From NCBI GenBank assembly GCA_002314645.1, contig DCGS01000066.1, forward strand, positions 1 through 8,293: DNA of 8,293 nt. Reading direction: 5' to 3'. Positions 1 through 6,176 of the stretch are shown in pieces (positions within the stretch are counted from its first letter, which is position 1; each line of letters begins with the position of its first letter). Below the pieces are notes generated by a model, which searched no databases, was not told where the DNA came from, and saw nothing but the letters and a program-made list of their open reading frames with translations. Made by a program: the position numbers and the translations under genes. This DNA is from Ruminococcaceae bacterium UBA1772 (GTDB lineage Bacteria > Bacillota > Clostridia > Oscillospirales > Acutalibacteraceae).

Positions 1-21
1 TCCCAGCTGAGCTATGCTCCC
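1..21 (-). tRNA. tRNA gene, 5' part only (possibly tRNA-Val)
   Basis: Read on the minus strand from base 21, the sequence gives a 7-base acceptor arm GGGAGCA, then TA at tRNA positions 8-9, then GCTC (D-stem) and AGCTGGGA (D-loop with the conserved GG). This is the standard 5' end of a bacterial elongator tRNA. The gene runs off the left edge, so anticodon, T-arm and 3' end are not visible. The GGGAGCA start with this D-arm resembles clostridial tRNA-Val, but identity cannot be decided without the anticodon. A strong promoter lies just upstream, so this may be the first gene of a tRNA cluster. Confidence 0.85.
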
Positions 22-62
22 ACACAAATCCACTGACGTGCTGTCCATCAGCGACGTGTTAA

Positions 63-91
63 ATAATACAACACATTGATTAATATGTCAA
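63..91 (-). promoter_or_regulatory. sigma-A type promoter for the tRNA gene
   Basis: On the minus strand a perfect -35 box TTGACA (86-91) is followed by exactly 17 bases and a -10 box TATTAT (63-68), five of six matches to TATAAT. Predicted transcription start is near base 56, giving a leader of about 35 bases before the tRNA 5' end at base 21. Such near-consensus promoters are typical of stable RNA genes. The promoter sits only about 30 bases after the hslO stop codon. It is a prediction from sequence alone. Confidence 0.8.
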
Positions 92-122
92 TATGTTTTT
101 TTGAAAAATTTTTAGACTTTTT

Positions 123-1001
123 TTATTTTGAATTTTTAATGATTCTACGTATGTCTTCTGGTGAGAAATTATACTTGTTAGAACAGAAATGACAACACAC
201 TTCTGTGTTCTCATCCTCTGCCATCAAAAGGAGTTCTTCTTCTCCAAGACTTACAAGTGCCTTTTCGACTCTTGCCTTTGAACAATTACATTTATATGAA
301 GTGTCAGCTTCGTCTAGAACTTCAAGTTCAAACTTTGGAAGAGCCTTCTTTGCAATGGCTACAGGGTCAAGTCCCTGAACGAGCATTGCTGTAACGGAAG
401 GAAGATCTTTAAGTCCTTCCTCTACTCTAGTTATTGTATCCTCTGTTGCAGTTGGAAGAAGCTGAATAAGGAAACCACCAGCAGTAATTATTTCCTCTGT
501 TTCAGGCGCACAGAGCACGCCAAGAGCACAAACAGAAGGAATTTGTTCAGATATTGCAAAGTAGCTTGTAATATCCTCTGCAATTTCTCCAGAAATAATT
601 GGAGTCTGTCCAATGTATGGCTCCTTAAGGCCCAAGTCCTTCATTACTGTAAGGTTACCATTCTTTCCTACACAACCTGCAACATCAAGTTTACCAAGGT
701 TGTTAAGAGGAAGTGAAACATTTGGATTTGCAATATATCCTCTAACATTACCCTCATAGTCTGAGACAGCAATAACGGACCCTGAAGGTCCGTCTGCATT
801 GAGTCTTAAGGTAATTGAGTTGTCCTGACCTTTAAGGGATGAACCCATTAAAGATGCAGCTGTTAGAAGACGTCCAAGTGCAGCTGAGCAAACATTAGTT
901 GTGCCATGAATTTCATGAGCCTCTCTTACAATGTCTGTAGAATCAGTTGCCATTACACAGAGGTCACCCTCTATTGAAATTAAACGTACTAATTTACCCA
1001 T
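123..1001 (-). CDS. hslO: Hsp33 redox-regulated molecular chaperone
   Basis: A 292-residue cytosolic holdase of the Hsp33 family. In the reduced state its C-terminal cysteines bind zinc and keep it inactive; oxidative unfolding releases zinc and lets it hold unfolding proteins without ATP. The sequence shows the N-terminal core with the family-like stretch SAALGRLLTAASLMGSSLKG (about 39-58), and the C-terminal redox switch CNC at 238-240 and CHFC at 270-273, separated by 29 residues, which fits CXC-X(27-32)-CXXC. An additional Cys at 269 touches the second pair, and five more lie at 15, 38, 110, 158 and 164. The ATG directly follows the yerC TAA stop (TAAATG). The nearest SD-like GGGAG (1015-1019) is 13 bases upstream, inside yerC, so translation is probably coupled. 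Length is normal. No clear intrinsic terminator follows: only weak A/T self-complementarity is present. Confidence 0.96.
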   Translation of the reverse strand: MGKLVRLISIEGDLCVMATDSTDIVREAHEIHGTTNVCSAALGRLLTAASLMGSSLKGQDNSITLRLNADGPSGSVIAVSDYEGNVRGYIANPNVSLPLNNLGKLDVAGCVGKNGNLTVMKDLGLKEPYIGQTPIISGEIAEDITSYFAISEQIPSVCALGVLCAPETEEIITAGGFLIQLLPTATEDTITRVEEGLKDLPSVTAMLVQGLDPVAIAKKALPKFELEVLDEADTSYKCNCSKARVEKALVSLGEEELLLMAEDENTEVCCHFCSNKYNFSPEDIRRIIKNSK

Positions 1002-1289
1002 TTATTTTTTAAGTCTCCCAAATATTACATCATATCCACCAGCGCCGTAGCTGAGCGATCTATTAACTCTTGAAATAGTTGCAGTAGAAGCTCCAGTTGC
1101 AGCAACAATGTCACTGTATACACACTTGTCTGTGAGCATTTTAGCAACAACAACACGCTGTGAAATAGATTTAAGTTCATTTACTGTGCAAAGGTCCTCA
1201 AAGAACTTTCTGCACTCATCTTTATCCTTAAGTTCAAGGATTGCGTCGTATAAAAACTCAAGGTTTTTGTCATCCATTTTATAAGACAT
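1002..1289 (-). CDS. yerC: YerC/YecD family TrpR-like DNA-binding regulator
   Basis: A small helical DNA-binding protein of the TrpR-related YerC family, 95 residues from the preferred start. The family signature is clear: FFEDLCTVNELKSISQR (about 29-45) followed by a helix-turn-helix ending GASTATISRVNRSLSYG (about 66-82), with the typical GGYD after it. Members are predicted transcription regulators; ligand and targets cannot be read from this sequence. An in-frame ATG at 1301 would add four residues (MVKK). I prefer the ATG at 1289 because GGTGA (1295-1299) sits 5 bases upstream as a plausible SD, whereas little usable SD precedes 1301, and because family members often begin close to this point. 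It has its own promoter and abuts hslO. CACT/AGTG half-sites around the promoter may mean autoregulation, which is inference. Confidence 0.9.
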   Translation of the reverse strand: MSYKMDDKNLEFLYDAILELKDKDECRKFFEDLCTVNELKSISQRVVVAKMLTDKCVYSDIVAATGASTATISRVNRSLSYGAGGYDVIFGRLKK

Positions 1290-1302
1290 TTTCTTCACCA
1301 TC

Positions 1303-1312
1303 CACTTTAGTG
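1303..1312. repeat. short palindrome CACTTTAGTG in the yerC leader
   Basis: A 10-base inverted repeat with 4-base arms (CACT / AGTG) around a TT centre lies between the predicted yerC start of transcription and its start codon. More copies of the half-site occur at 1335-1338 (CACT), 1356-1359 (AGTG) and 1364-1367 (AGTG), flanking or touching the -10 and -35 boxes. Their position suits an operator for a helix-turn-helix protein such as YerC itself. The arms are short, so chance is a real alternative. Confidence 0.3.
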
Positions 1313-1327
1313 CTTTAGCATATGATT

Positions 1328-1356
1328 ATTTTAACACTACCGTTTCACGTTGTAAA
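1328..1356 (-). promoter_or_regulatory. sigma-A type promoter for yerC-hslO
   Basis: On the minus strand TTTACA (1351-1356) and TAAAAT (1328-1333) are separated by 17 bases; each box matches the sigma-A consensus at five of six positions. Predicted start is near base 1321, giving a leader of about 30 bases before the preferred yerC ATG. The -35 box begins 13 bases after the stop codon of the preceding gene, so yerC-hslO can be transcribed apart from the lon-engB-lysA unit. No terminator is visible in the same gap, so read-through from upstream is also possible. Confidence 0.7.
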
Positions 1357-1369
1357 GTGTAAAAGTGAA

Positions 1370-1774
1370 TTAATAATGAAGTTCAGATTCAGTAAGACCC
1401 AAAATGTTGTCTACAAGGGTCTTAAGTGTGTCTGCAATACCACTGGTATTGCCATCTTCAAAATCATAGAACTCGTCCATTCCAAGACGAATGACCGCAA
1501 AGAATTTAGGGTTAACGCGTGGCTGAAGACTCTGCATTAAAAAGGAAATGTATTCCCCAGTATGCTCCTCAGTAAACTTGAATTCCTCCGTAAATATACG
1601 GATAAGCTCCGGCATAAAAATGTCCGGAGCTTGTTCATATACGTTACCCATTGAAAGAGCAAGACCAAAGAAGTATGCAGCGTAAACCTCGTTTTTCTCC
1701 ACATTTCTTGGTTTAAACTCTATATCTATAACTTTTTTAAATTCAGAAAAAAGTTCAGGTACTGTATTTATCAT
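1370..1774 (-). CDS. hypothetical protein downstream of lysA
   Basis: A 134-residue, acidic, probably mostly helical soluble protein that I do not recognise. It has no signal peptide, no obvious membrane segment, and no metal-binding or nucleotide-binding motif. Visible traits are an aromatic-rich middle (YAAYFFGLALSMGNVY, about 31-46), clusters of Glu/Phe (FTEEFKFTEE, about 61-70) and a possible helical repeat toward the C-terminus. Its ATG overlaps the lysA stop by 4 bases (ATGA), and no good SD stands in front, so it is probably translated by coupling to lysA. Codon use looks like that of its neighbours. The tight coupling argues for a real gene. A role beside LysA cannot be claimed from sequence; it could equally be a passenger at the end of the operon. 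Confidence 0.8.
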   Translation of the reverse strand: MINTVPELFSEFKKVIDIEFKPRNVEKNEVYAAYFFGLALSMGNVYEQAPDIFMPELIRIFTEEFKFTEEHTGEYISFLMQSLQPRVNPKFFAVIRLGMDEFYDFEDGNTSGIADTLKTLVDNILGLTESELHY

Positions 1775-3069
1775 ATATCGTTTCTTGTAAGGTCAGAGTA
1801 TGTCTCACGCTTAATGATAACTCTGTCCTTTCCTCCACTTACCATTACAGAACATGGCTTTGGAATTCTGTTGTAGTTAGATGCCATTGAGTAGTTGTAT
1901 GCACCTGTTGAAAGAACAGCTAAGTTGTCGCCTGGTTCAACCTTCTGAATCTTTACATTCTCTCCAAGAAGGTCGCCACTTTCACAGCACTTACCAGCAA
2001 CTGTTACAGTTTCAGTCTTCTCCTCATTTGCCTTGTTTGCACAGAGCATTTCATACTGTGACTGGTAGAGGATGTAACGTGGGTTGTCACACATACCACC
2101 GTCAACAGAAACATAAGTACGGATGTTTGGAATGTTCTTAACAGCACCAACTGTGTATACAGTAATACCCTCAGAACCAATAATTGAACGGCCTGGCTCA
2201 ATTAAAATTGCAGGAAGCTTAATTCCAAGGTCATTGCATGCAGCCTTAATTGCATCTGCAACCTTTGTCATGTAGTCGCCATATGGTACTGGCTCGTCTG
2301 ATTCAAGGTACTTAATACCGAAGCCACCGCCAAGGTTGAGCTTCTCAATTTCAAGTCCTGTCTCTGCCTTTACGTCAGCAATGAATTTGCACATTACTTC
2401 AGCAGCAAGAACGAATGGATCAATGTCGAAAATTTGAGAACCAATGTGGCAGTGAACACCAACAAGGTTAACTGAAGAAAGCTTTACAGCCTCTTTAACA
2501 GCATCCATAGCTTCGCCTGTTTCAAGAGCAAAACCAAACTTTGAGTCAATCTGACCTGTACGGATGAAGTTGTGTGTATGAGCATCAATGCCTGGCTTAA
2601 TGCGGAACATAATGTTTACAACCTTACCAGCGTCTTCTGCAATTTTAGCGAGCGATTCAAGCTCTGTAAGGTTATCAACAATAACTGCTCCAACACCAAA
2701 TTCAACTGCCATTGAAAGCTCGTCCTGTGTCTTATTGTTTCCGTGGAAGTAAACTCTATCCATTGGGAATTCAGCTCTGTGAGCTGTGTAGAGTTCACCA
2801 CCAGAAACTACGTCAAGGCCCATCTTCTCGTCGTCACAAATACGGCACATTTCCATACAAGAAAATGCCTTACTTGCATAGAGAACAAGACCATTTCCAC
2901 CATAGTTGTCTTCAATAGATTTTACATATGCCTTGCAGTTAGCACGAATACCATCTTCATCTAAGATGTAGAGTGGTGTGCCGTATTTCTTTGCAAGATC
3001 AACACTGTCTACCCCACCAATTGTAAGGTGACCTTTTTCATTTACGTTAAGGCTGTCTGATACAAACAT
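1771..3069 (-). CDS. lysA: diaminopimelate decarboxylase
   Basis: A PLP-dependent fold-III decarboxylase that converts meso-diaminopimelate to L-lysine plus CO2, the last step of lysine synthesis, in the cytosol. Residue numbers count from the upstream GTG (3078). The PLP-binding Lys is K70 in YASKAF; other marks are SGGEL (92-96), HIGSQ (211-215), LGGGFG (249-254), EPGRS (294-298), the active-site Cys in CESGD (365-369), and YNYSMASNYN (394-403), which helps hold PLP and substrate. Length is normal (432-435 residues). The GTG at 3078 lies only 2 bases from AAGGG (3081-3085), too close. The ATG at 3069 is 11 bases away and matches usual family starts (MFVSDSLNVNEKGHL), so I prefer it. An out-of-frame ATGTGA start-stop lies in between. 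lysA follows engB closely and overlaps the next gene. No room exists for a lysine riboswitch directly upstream, so lysine control, if any, must act elsewhere. Confidence 0.96.
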   Translation of the reverse strand: MFVSDSLNVNEKGHLTIGGVDSVDLAKKYGTPLYILDEDGIRANCKAYVKSIEDNYGGNGLVLYASKAFSCMEMCRICDDEKMGLDVVSGGELYTAHRAEFPMDRVYFHGNNKTQDELSMAVEFGVGAVIVDNLTELESLAKIAEDAGKVVNIMFRIKPGIDAHTHNFIRTGQIDSKFGFALETGEAMDAVKEAVKLSSVNLVGVHCHIGSQIFDIDPFVLAAEVMCKFIADVKAETGLEIEKLNLGGGFGIKYLESDEPVPYGDYMTKVADAIKAACNDLGIKLPAILIEPGRSIIGSEGITVYTVGAVKNIPNIRTYVSVDGGMCDNPRYILYQSQYEMLCANKANEEKTETVTVAGKCCESGDLLGENVKIQKVEPGDNLAVLSTGAYNYSMASNYNRIPKPCSVMVSGGKDRVIIKRETYSDLTRNDI

Positions 3070-3087
3070 TATTTTCACATCCCTTAA

Positions 3088-3732
3088 TTACTTCTTAATT
3101 TTTATCTTTACTTTGAGTGGTTCCTTTTCCTCTGTTGTCTCCTCAGTCTTTTCCTCAACAGATTTTTGTAACCATTCAATTATTTCCTCTTTACCCTCAC
3201 CCTTAACGGCTGAGAATGGAATTATGGCAAGAGGCTCAAACTCAGAAATCTGGTTTGTAATTGCCTCAAGCTGGTTTTTATATTCAGTCTTATTAAGCTT
3301 GTCTGACTTTGTAAGAGCAACAATGTAAGGTCTATCCACCTGGTGGAGGAAGTCAAGCATTGTTATGTCATCCTTTGTAGGATTGTGTCTCATGTCGACA
3401 AGCTGTACAACAAGACGAATGTCCCTGTCAGATTGAAAATACTTTTCAATCATTTCTCCCCAGCGGTTACGCTCAGCGAAGGATGTCTTCGCGTAGCCGT
3501 AGCCTGGAAGGTCAACAAGTCTTGCAGTGTCAGCCTTATAGAAGTTAATGGTAATTGTCTTACCAGGCTGTGAGCTGACACGAGCTAAAGACTTTCTATT
3601 AAGTATTTTATTAATGAGCGATGACTTGCCAACGTTTGACCTTCCAGAAAAAACAATTTCAGGCATGGTGCAAGCTGGAAGCTGTTTAAAGGTTCCTGCT
3701 GACAATTCATAGTCTACTTTGTTTAAATTCAT
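3088..3732 (-). CDS. engB: ribosome biogenesis GTP-binding protein EngB (YihA/YsxC)
   Basis: A small TRAFAC-class GTPase needed for late assembly of the 50S ribosomal subunit in bacteria. All G motifs are visible in the 214 residues: G1 GRSNVGKSS (30-38), G2 around T59-T61 (GKTITIN), G3 DLPGYG (74-79), G4 TKSD (141-144), and G5 SAVKG (174-178). The GTPase domain ends near residue 190. After it comes a charged tail of about 24 residues, first rich in Glu/Thr/Lys and then KVKIKIKK. The start is well fixed: AGGAGG (3739-3744) stands 6 bases before the ATG. The gene begins 14 bases after the lon stop codon and ends 18 bases before the preferred lysA ATG. Placement of this GTPase next to lon is a conserved arrangement in Bacillota. 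Confidence 0.96.
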   Translation of the reverse strand: MNLNKVDYELSAGTFKQLPACTMPEIVFSGRSNVGKSSLINKILNRKSLARVSSQPGKTITINFYKADTARLVDLPGYGYAKTSFAERNRWGEMIEKYFQSDRDIRLVVQLVDMRHNPTKDDITMLDFLHQVDRPYIVALTKSDKLNKTEYKNQLEAITNQISEFEPLAIIPFSAVKGEGKEEIIEWLQKSVEEKTEETTEEKEPLKVKIKIKK

Positions 3733-3746
3733 ACTTTGCCTCCTAT

Positions 3747-6086
3747 TTAACAGAGTGCATTGTCAAATACTTCTTTAAGTGTTGAAACTGGTACAAATTC
3801 CACGTTACTCTTTACGACCTTGTCTACATCGTCAAGGTCTGCAAGGTTTCCATGAGGAATGAGTACCTTTTTAACGCCTGCTTTATATGCGGCCATTGAC
3901 TTCTCACGAAGTCCGCCAATTGGCATTACCTTACCGGTAAGAGATATTTCACCAGTCATGGCAACCTTGCCATTTACTGGTCTCTTTGTAAGGGCTGACA
4001 CAAGGCTTGTTGCCATTGTTACGCCAGCAGAAGGACCATCCTTTGGCACCGCACCTTCCGGTACGTGTATGTGTATGTCCTTCTCCTTGTAGAATGGCTC
4101 CGCAATACCAAGGTCAGTTGAGTTAGAGCGAATGAAGCTTACCGCTGCCTTCGCCGACTCCTTCATTACGTCGCCAAGAGAACCTGTAAGTTCAACATTA
4201 CCCTTGCCTTCCATTACGGCAACTTCAACCTTTAGCATTTCACCGCCAACAGAAGTCCACGCAAGACCATTTGTAACGCCAACCTCATTTTTAAGTTCAT
4301 TCTTTTCTTTATACTTTGGTGTACCAAGAAGCTTTGGAAGCTCCTTTGGAGTAACCTTCATTACAAGAGTATTTTCGTCTGCCTTCTCATTTACAACACG
4401 AAGAGCAGTCTTTCTGCAGATTTCATTTATCTTTCTTTCAAGATTTCTAACGCCTGCTTCTCTTGTGTAGGAAGAAATCATTTCTTTTATTGCCGCATCA
4501 GTAATTTTTATCTGATTTTTTGTAAGTCCATTCTTCTCTATTGCCTTAGAAACTAGGTGTTTCTTGGCAATTTGGAACTTTTCTTCGGCTGTATAGCTGT
4601 AAAGGTCAATTACTTCCATGCGGTCAAGAAGTGGCGCAGGTATGTTGTTTTTGTCATTTGCAGTTGTAACAAAAAGTACTTTTGAAAGATCAAAAGGAAT
4701 TTCTACGTAGTGGTCAACAAATGACTTGTTTTGCTCTGCGTCAAGCACTTCAAGCATGGCAGAAGCAGGGTCTCCGCGCATGTCAGATGACATTTTATCA
4801 ATTTCATCAAAGAGGATAAGTGGGTTTTTAGTACCTGCTTCACTGAGCGCGTTAATAACGCGGCCAGGCATTGAACCTATGTATGTCTTTCTGTGTCCGC
4901 GAATTTCAGATTCATCACGTACACCGCCCAAAGACACTCTTGCATACTTTCTTCCCATTGCATCTGCAAGTGCACGGGCAATAGAAGTCTTACCAACACC
5001 TGGAGGGCCTGCAAGACAAATAATTTGTCCGTTGACATTCTCATTGAGACTTCTTACTGCAAGAAGTTCAACAATTCTGTCTTTTACGTCAGAAAGACCA
5101 TAGTGGTCTGCATCAAGAACGCGTCTTGCCTTTGAAAGGTCAAGATTGTCCTTTGTTTCTGAGTCAAAAGGAAGGGCAAGGACTGTATCTAAATAGTTTC
5201 TAATTACAGCAGCCTCTGAGCTTGAAGATGAACCCATCTTCTGAAGTCTGTCACATTCCTTTGTAAGCTTTTCACGTGACTTGTCACTAATGCATTTAAT
5301 ATCTGCAATTTTCTTTTTATAGTCAGCTATTTCTGAAACTGAATCCTCGCCATCAAGCTCTGCTGAAAGAACGCGGAGTTGCTCACGAAGGTAGTATTCA
5401 CGCTGATTGTCGTCTACAGCCTGTTCAACCTTCTCAGTAATTTCAGTTTCAAGCTTCATATACTCAATTTCTGAAGTTAGAAGCTCGCATACCTTTTCAA
5501 GTCTGCGAAGTGGATGCATTTCCTGAAGAACCTGCTGCTTTTTGTCAAAAGGCAAATGAATTACAGACGAAATATAGTCGGCAACCGCACCTGGAGCTTC
5601 GTCGTCACTAAGACGAAGAACTATATCAGGTGAAATTTTCGGAGTAAACTGTGAGTACTCCTCAAAAATATCCCTTGCCTTACGAAGCAAGGCTTCTGCA
5701 TATATTTCGTCCTTTTTAGCAAAGCCTCTTTCAGGCTTTCTATTAATATCAACACAAAGGAACTTTGCTCCATTGTAGCCCTTAGAAAAGGTTGCACGGG
5801 ACTTGCCCTCTACAATTACGCGAAGGTTCTTTGAGTTTGGTACTGTTATTATTTGAAGAACGGATGCTACTACACCAGTTCTGTAAATGTCCTTGTAAGT
5901 AGGATTATCTATGGATGGATCCTTCTGAGATGCAAGGAATAAATCCCTACCTGAATCCATTGCTGTTCTAACGGCCTCTATTGACTGGTCACGTGCAACG
6001 TCGAAATGTAAGATCATTCCTGGGAACACACAAAGGCCACGAAGAGCAACCATAGGTAATGCAATATTTCTTAAATCTTTTTCCAT
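3747..6086 (-). CDS. lon: ATP-dependent Lon protease (LonA type)
   Basis: A cytosolic AAA+ serine protease, active as a hexamer, that degrades damaged proteins and selected regulators. Residue numbers count from the TTG at 6104 (785 residues). The order is an N-terminal LON substrate domain (about 14-210), a charged coiled-coil linker (about 215-300), the AAA+ module and a C-terminal protease domain (about 605-785). The AAA+ module has Walker A GPPGVGKT (366-373), Walker B LILFDEID (429-436), sensor-1 Asn 483 and an arginine finger near R495. The catalytic dyad is S692 in PKDGPSAG and K735 in GGLREK. No membrane segments are present, so this is LonA rather than LonB. I prefer the ATG at 6086 (779 residues): GGAG (6099-6102) lies 12 bases upstream and overlaps the TTG codon, which has no SD of its own. 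A terminator-like hairpin separates lon from clpX, and no CIRCE or CtsR-type repeat was seen upstream. Confidence 0.97.
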   Translation of the reverse strand: MEKDLRNIALPMVALRGLCVFPGMILHFDVARDQSIEAVRTAMDSGRDLFLASQKDPSIDNPTYKDIYRTGVVASVLQIITVPNSKNLRVIVEGKSRATFSKGYNGAKFLCVDINRKPERGFAKKDEIYAEALLRKARDIFEEYSQFTPKISPDIVLRLSDDEAPGAVADYISSVIHLPFDKKQQVLQEMHPLRRLEKVCELLTSEIEYMKLETEITEKVEQAVDDNQREYYLREQLRVLSAELDGEDSVSEIADYKKKIADIKCISDKSREKLTKECDRLQKMGSSSSSEAAVIRNYLDTVLALPFDSETKDNLDLSKARRVLDADHYGLSDVKDRIVELLAVRSLNENVNGQIICLAGPPGVGKTSIARALADAMGRKYARVSLGGVRDESEIRGHRKTYIGSMPGRVINALSEAGTKNPLILFDEIDKMSSDMRGDPASAMLEVLDAEQNKSFVDHYVEIPFDLSKVLFVTTANDKNNIPAPLLDRMEVIDLYSYTAEEKFQIAKKHLVSKAIEKNGLTKNQIKITDAAIKEMISSYTREAGVRNLERKINEICRKTALRVVNEKADENTLVMKVTPKELPKLLGTPKYKEKNELKNEVGVTNGLAWTSVGGEMLKVEVAVMEGKGNVELTGSLGDVMKESAKAAVSFIRSNSTDLGIAEPFYKEKDIHIHVPEGAVPKDGPSAGVTMATSLVSALTKRPVNGKVAMTGEISLTGKVMPIGGLREKSMAAYKAGVKKVLIPHGNLADLDDVDKVVKSNVEFVPVSTLKEVFDNALC

Positions 6087-6133
6087 AACGTGTATGTACT
6101 CCAAAATCTTATTTTCAATAAAGAAAATTATGC

Positions 6134-6164
6134 AAAAGGAACTGTCAATATTACTGACAGTTCC
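6134..6164 (-). terminator. intrinsic terminator after clpX
   Basis: A perfect 10-base-pair stem (GGAACTGTCA at 6138-6147, TGACAGTTCC at 6155-6164) encloses a 7-base loop. On the minus strand it is followed by TTTT and, after a short break, more T-rich sequence, so it can terminate the clpP-clpX transcript 12 bases beyond the clpX stop. On the plus strand the stem is followed by AATTTTTT, so it would also work in the opposite direction. The T run after the stem on the coding strand is short, so partial read-through into lon is likely. Confidence 0.75.
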
Positions 6165-6176
6165 AATTTTTTGCTA

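Noticed and set aside
92..125. Terminator after hslO
   Set aside because: Only an A/T self-complementary stretch is present, with no GC stem followed by a T run.
1322..1540. Plus-strand open frame of 72 codons over the end of the unknown gene
   Set aside because: It overlaps a well-coupled minus-strand gene and the yerC promoter, its product resembles no family, and no SD or promoter supports it.
4132..4470. Plus-strand open frames inside lon (also 4726-5103)
   Set aside because: They are antisense shadows of conserved Lon coding sequence, with Ser/Phe/Leu-rich products typical of reverse-strand reading.
6105..6137. Possible lon promoter (TTGCAT, 18-base spacer, TAAGAT on the minus strand)
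   Set aside because: The -35 box matches at only three of six positions; the match is not convincing in A/T-rich sequence.
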